NCBI GenBank assembly: GCA_018303945.1
Contig: JAGVXD010000012.1
Span: forward strand, 1 to 32,182
DNA from: Candidatus Pacearchaeota archaeon
GTDB lineage: Archaea; Nanobdellota; Nanobdellia; Pacearchaeales; GW2011-AR1
Reading direction: 5' to 3'
Length of the DNA: 32,182 nucleotides
Shown here piece after piece: positions 31,610 through 32,182 of this stretch. Each line of letters opens with the position of its first letter. The stretch's first letter is position 1. Under the pieces are notes generated by a model. The model did no database searches and was not told the DNA's origin. It saw only the letters and a program-made list of their open reading frames with translations. Both the position numbers and the translations under genes were made by a program.

Positions 31610-32182
31610 TTACCCAATGCGAGGTATTTTAAGGCAGAGTTTTCCAGAGTATGAAAAGCATCTTCAGGAGTAAGAACATTGGGTTCGCCATGCAAATTAA
31701 ATGAGGTATTTAAGAGCGCACCTACGCCTGTTATCTTTCTGAACTCTGAAAGTATTGCATAATACTCCGGGTTCCATTCTTTATAAACTGCCTGCGGACG
31801 CACTGTATGATCATATGGATGCATTGCTGCAGGCATGTCTTTTTTAGCACTTTCAGTTCCATTAAATGTAATTACCATGTATGGGCAGGGTATTTCTTTT
31901 GGGTTTAAGAAATATTTTTTCTGCTCTTCCGCCATGACACTAGGAGTAAAGGGCATCCAAAAATCCCTGTCCTTAATCATTTCATTAAGAACCCTAATTG
32001 TATCTGGATGTGAGGGGTTTGCAAGAATGGAGCGATTCCCTAAAGCTCTAGCACCCCACTCACTCCTTCCTGAACATCGTGCAACTATCTCTCCTTTAGC
32101 AAGAAGCTGTCCGACCGCACGAGCAATGTTTTTAGAATATGTTATCTCATATTTTTTTCTTAAATTTCTCTCTTTAATGAGA
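31579..32182 (-). CDS. NodU/TobZ-type carbamoyltransferase, C-terminal part
   Basis: Enzyme that transfers a carbamoyl group to a sugar hydroxyl using carbamoyl phosphate and ATP. The gene enters from the right edge; 201 residues are inside the window. I read the frame through to 32181: the stretch before ATG 31980 gives CSGRSEWGARALGNRSILAN, the family's most conserved block (GxxExGxRALGxRSIL), then DFWMPFTPSVMAE, CPYMVITF, VRPQAV, and TGVGALLNTSFNLHGEPN with the closing PEDAFHTLENSALKYLALGN. The catalytic N-terminal domain lies outside. It suits decoration of the glycan or lipid made by this locus. Confidence 0.9.
   Translation of the reverse strand, partial: LIKERNLRKKYEITYSKNIARAVGQLLAKGEIVARCSGRSEWGARALGNRSILANPSHPDTIRVLNEMIKDRDFWMPFTPSVMAEEQKKYFLNPKEIPCPYMVITFNGTESAKKDMPAAMHPYDHTVRPQAVYKEWNPEYYAILSEFRKITGVGALLNTSFNLHGEPNVLTPEDAFHTLENSALKYLALGNYLFRKKSSR

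Overview
The window looks like part of an archaeal chromosome, most likely from an AT-rich, small-genome (DPANN-like) lineage. The archaeal assignment rests on four things seen here. There is an RNA polymerase subunit N (Rpb10) gene. secF precedes secD, both with archaeal-type sequences. One tRNA-Leu carries a 13-nt intron after position 37 whose sequence pairs with the anticodon. Most upstream genes have a TATA-like box centred about 25-28 bp before the start codon with no Shine-Dalgarno, i.e. leaderless transcripts, while internal operon genes do show GGAG-type sites. The DPANN part is inference; no 16S/23S rRNA is present to test it.

Layout. Positions 1-3460 are housekeeping and mixed: a truncated LolD/MacB-type ABC ATPase, rpoN, two unrecognised proteins, an isolated 5S rRNA gene, an IS481/rve-type DDE transposase beside a possible gene remnant, and a small helical protein. 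Positions 3580-3916 hold tRNA-Leu(CAA), tRNA-Arg(CCU) and tRNA-Gly(UCC). Positions 3969-8669 are membrane-related: an ABC-2 exporter pair, then secF-secD (SecD has a PDZ-like insertion), then two small membrane proteins.

From about 8750 to the right edge the window is mainly a surface-glycan biosynthesis region, interrupted at 20.8-24.2 kb by unrelated small genes. The glycan genes are a GT2 glycosyltransferase, a GT39-like membrane transferase, an HldE-like cytidylyltransferase/sugar kinase with the two domains in the opposite order to E. coli HldE, an NAD-sugar epimerase, a Wzx-type flippase, a B12-type radical SAM protein, two tandem DegT/DnrJ aminotransferases and a SPASM-type radical SAM protein. 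After the interruption come a ThDP (acetolactate synthase-like) enzyme with a NUDIX partner, a class I aminotransferase, two GT-B glycosyltransferases, a UDP-HexNAc 4,6-dehydratase and the C-terminal part of a NodU/TobZ-type carbamoyltransferase. Together these could activate an unusual sugar, dehydrate, aminate, carbamoylate or otherwise decorate it, assemble a lipid-linked glycan and flip it for transfer to surface proteins. The end product cannot be read from sequence.

The points most worth a second look are: two DegT genes that share a 99-bp exact repeat and both lose sequence immediately after it (assembly artefact or recombination); a lone 3' tRNA half at 22.76 kb (split tRNA gene or integration scar); a 145-bp intergenic segment made almost wholly of hairpins at 19.23-19.38 kb; the reversed HldE-like fusion; and the PDZ-like domain in SecD. 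All functional calls come from reading motifs by eye; no database search was run.
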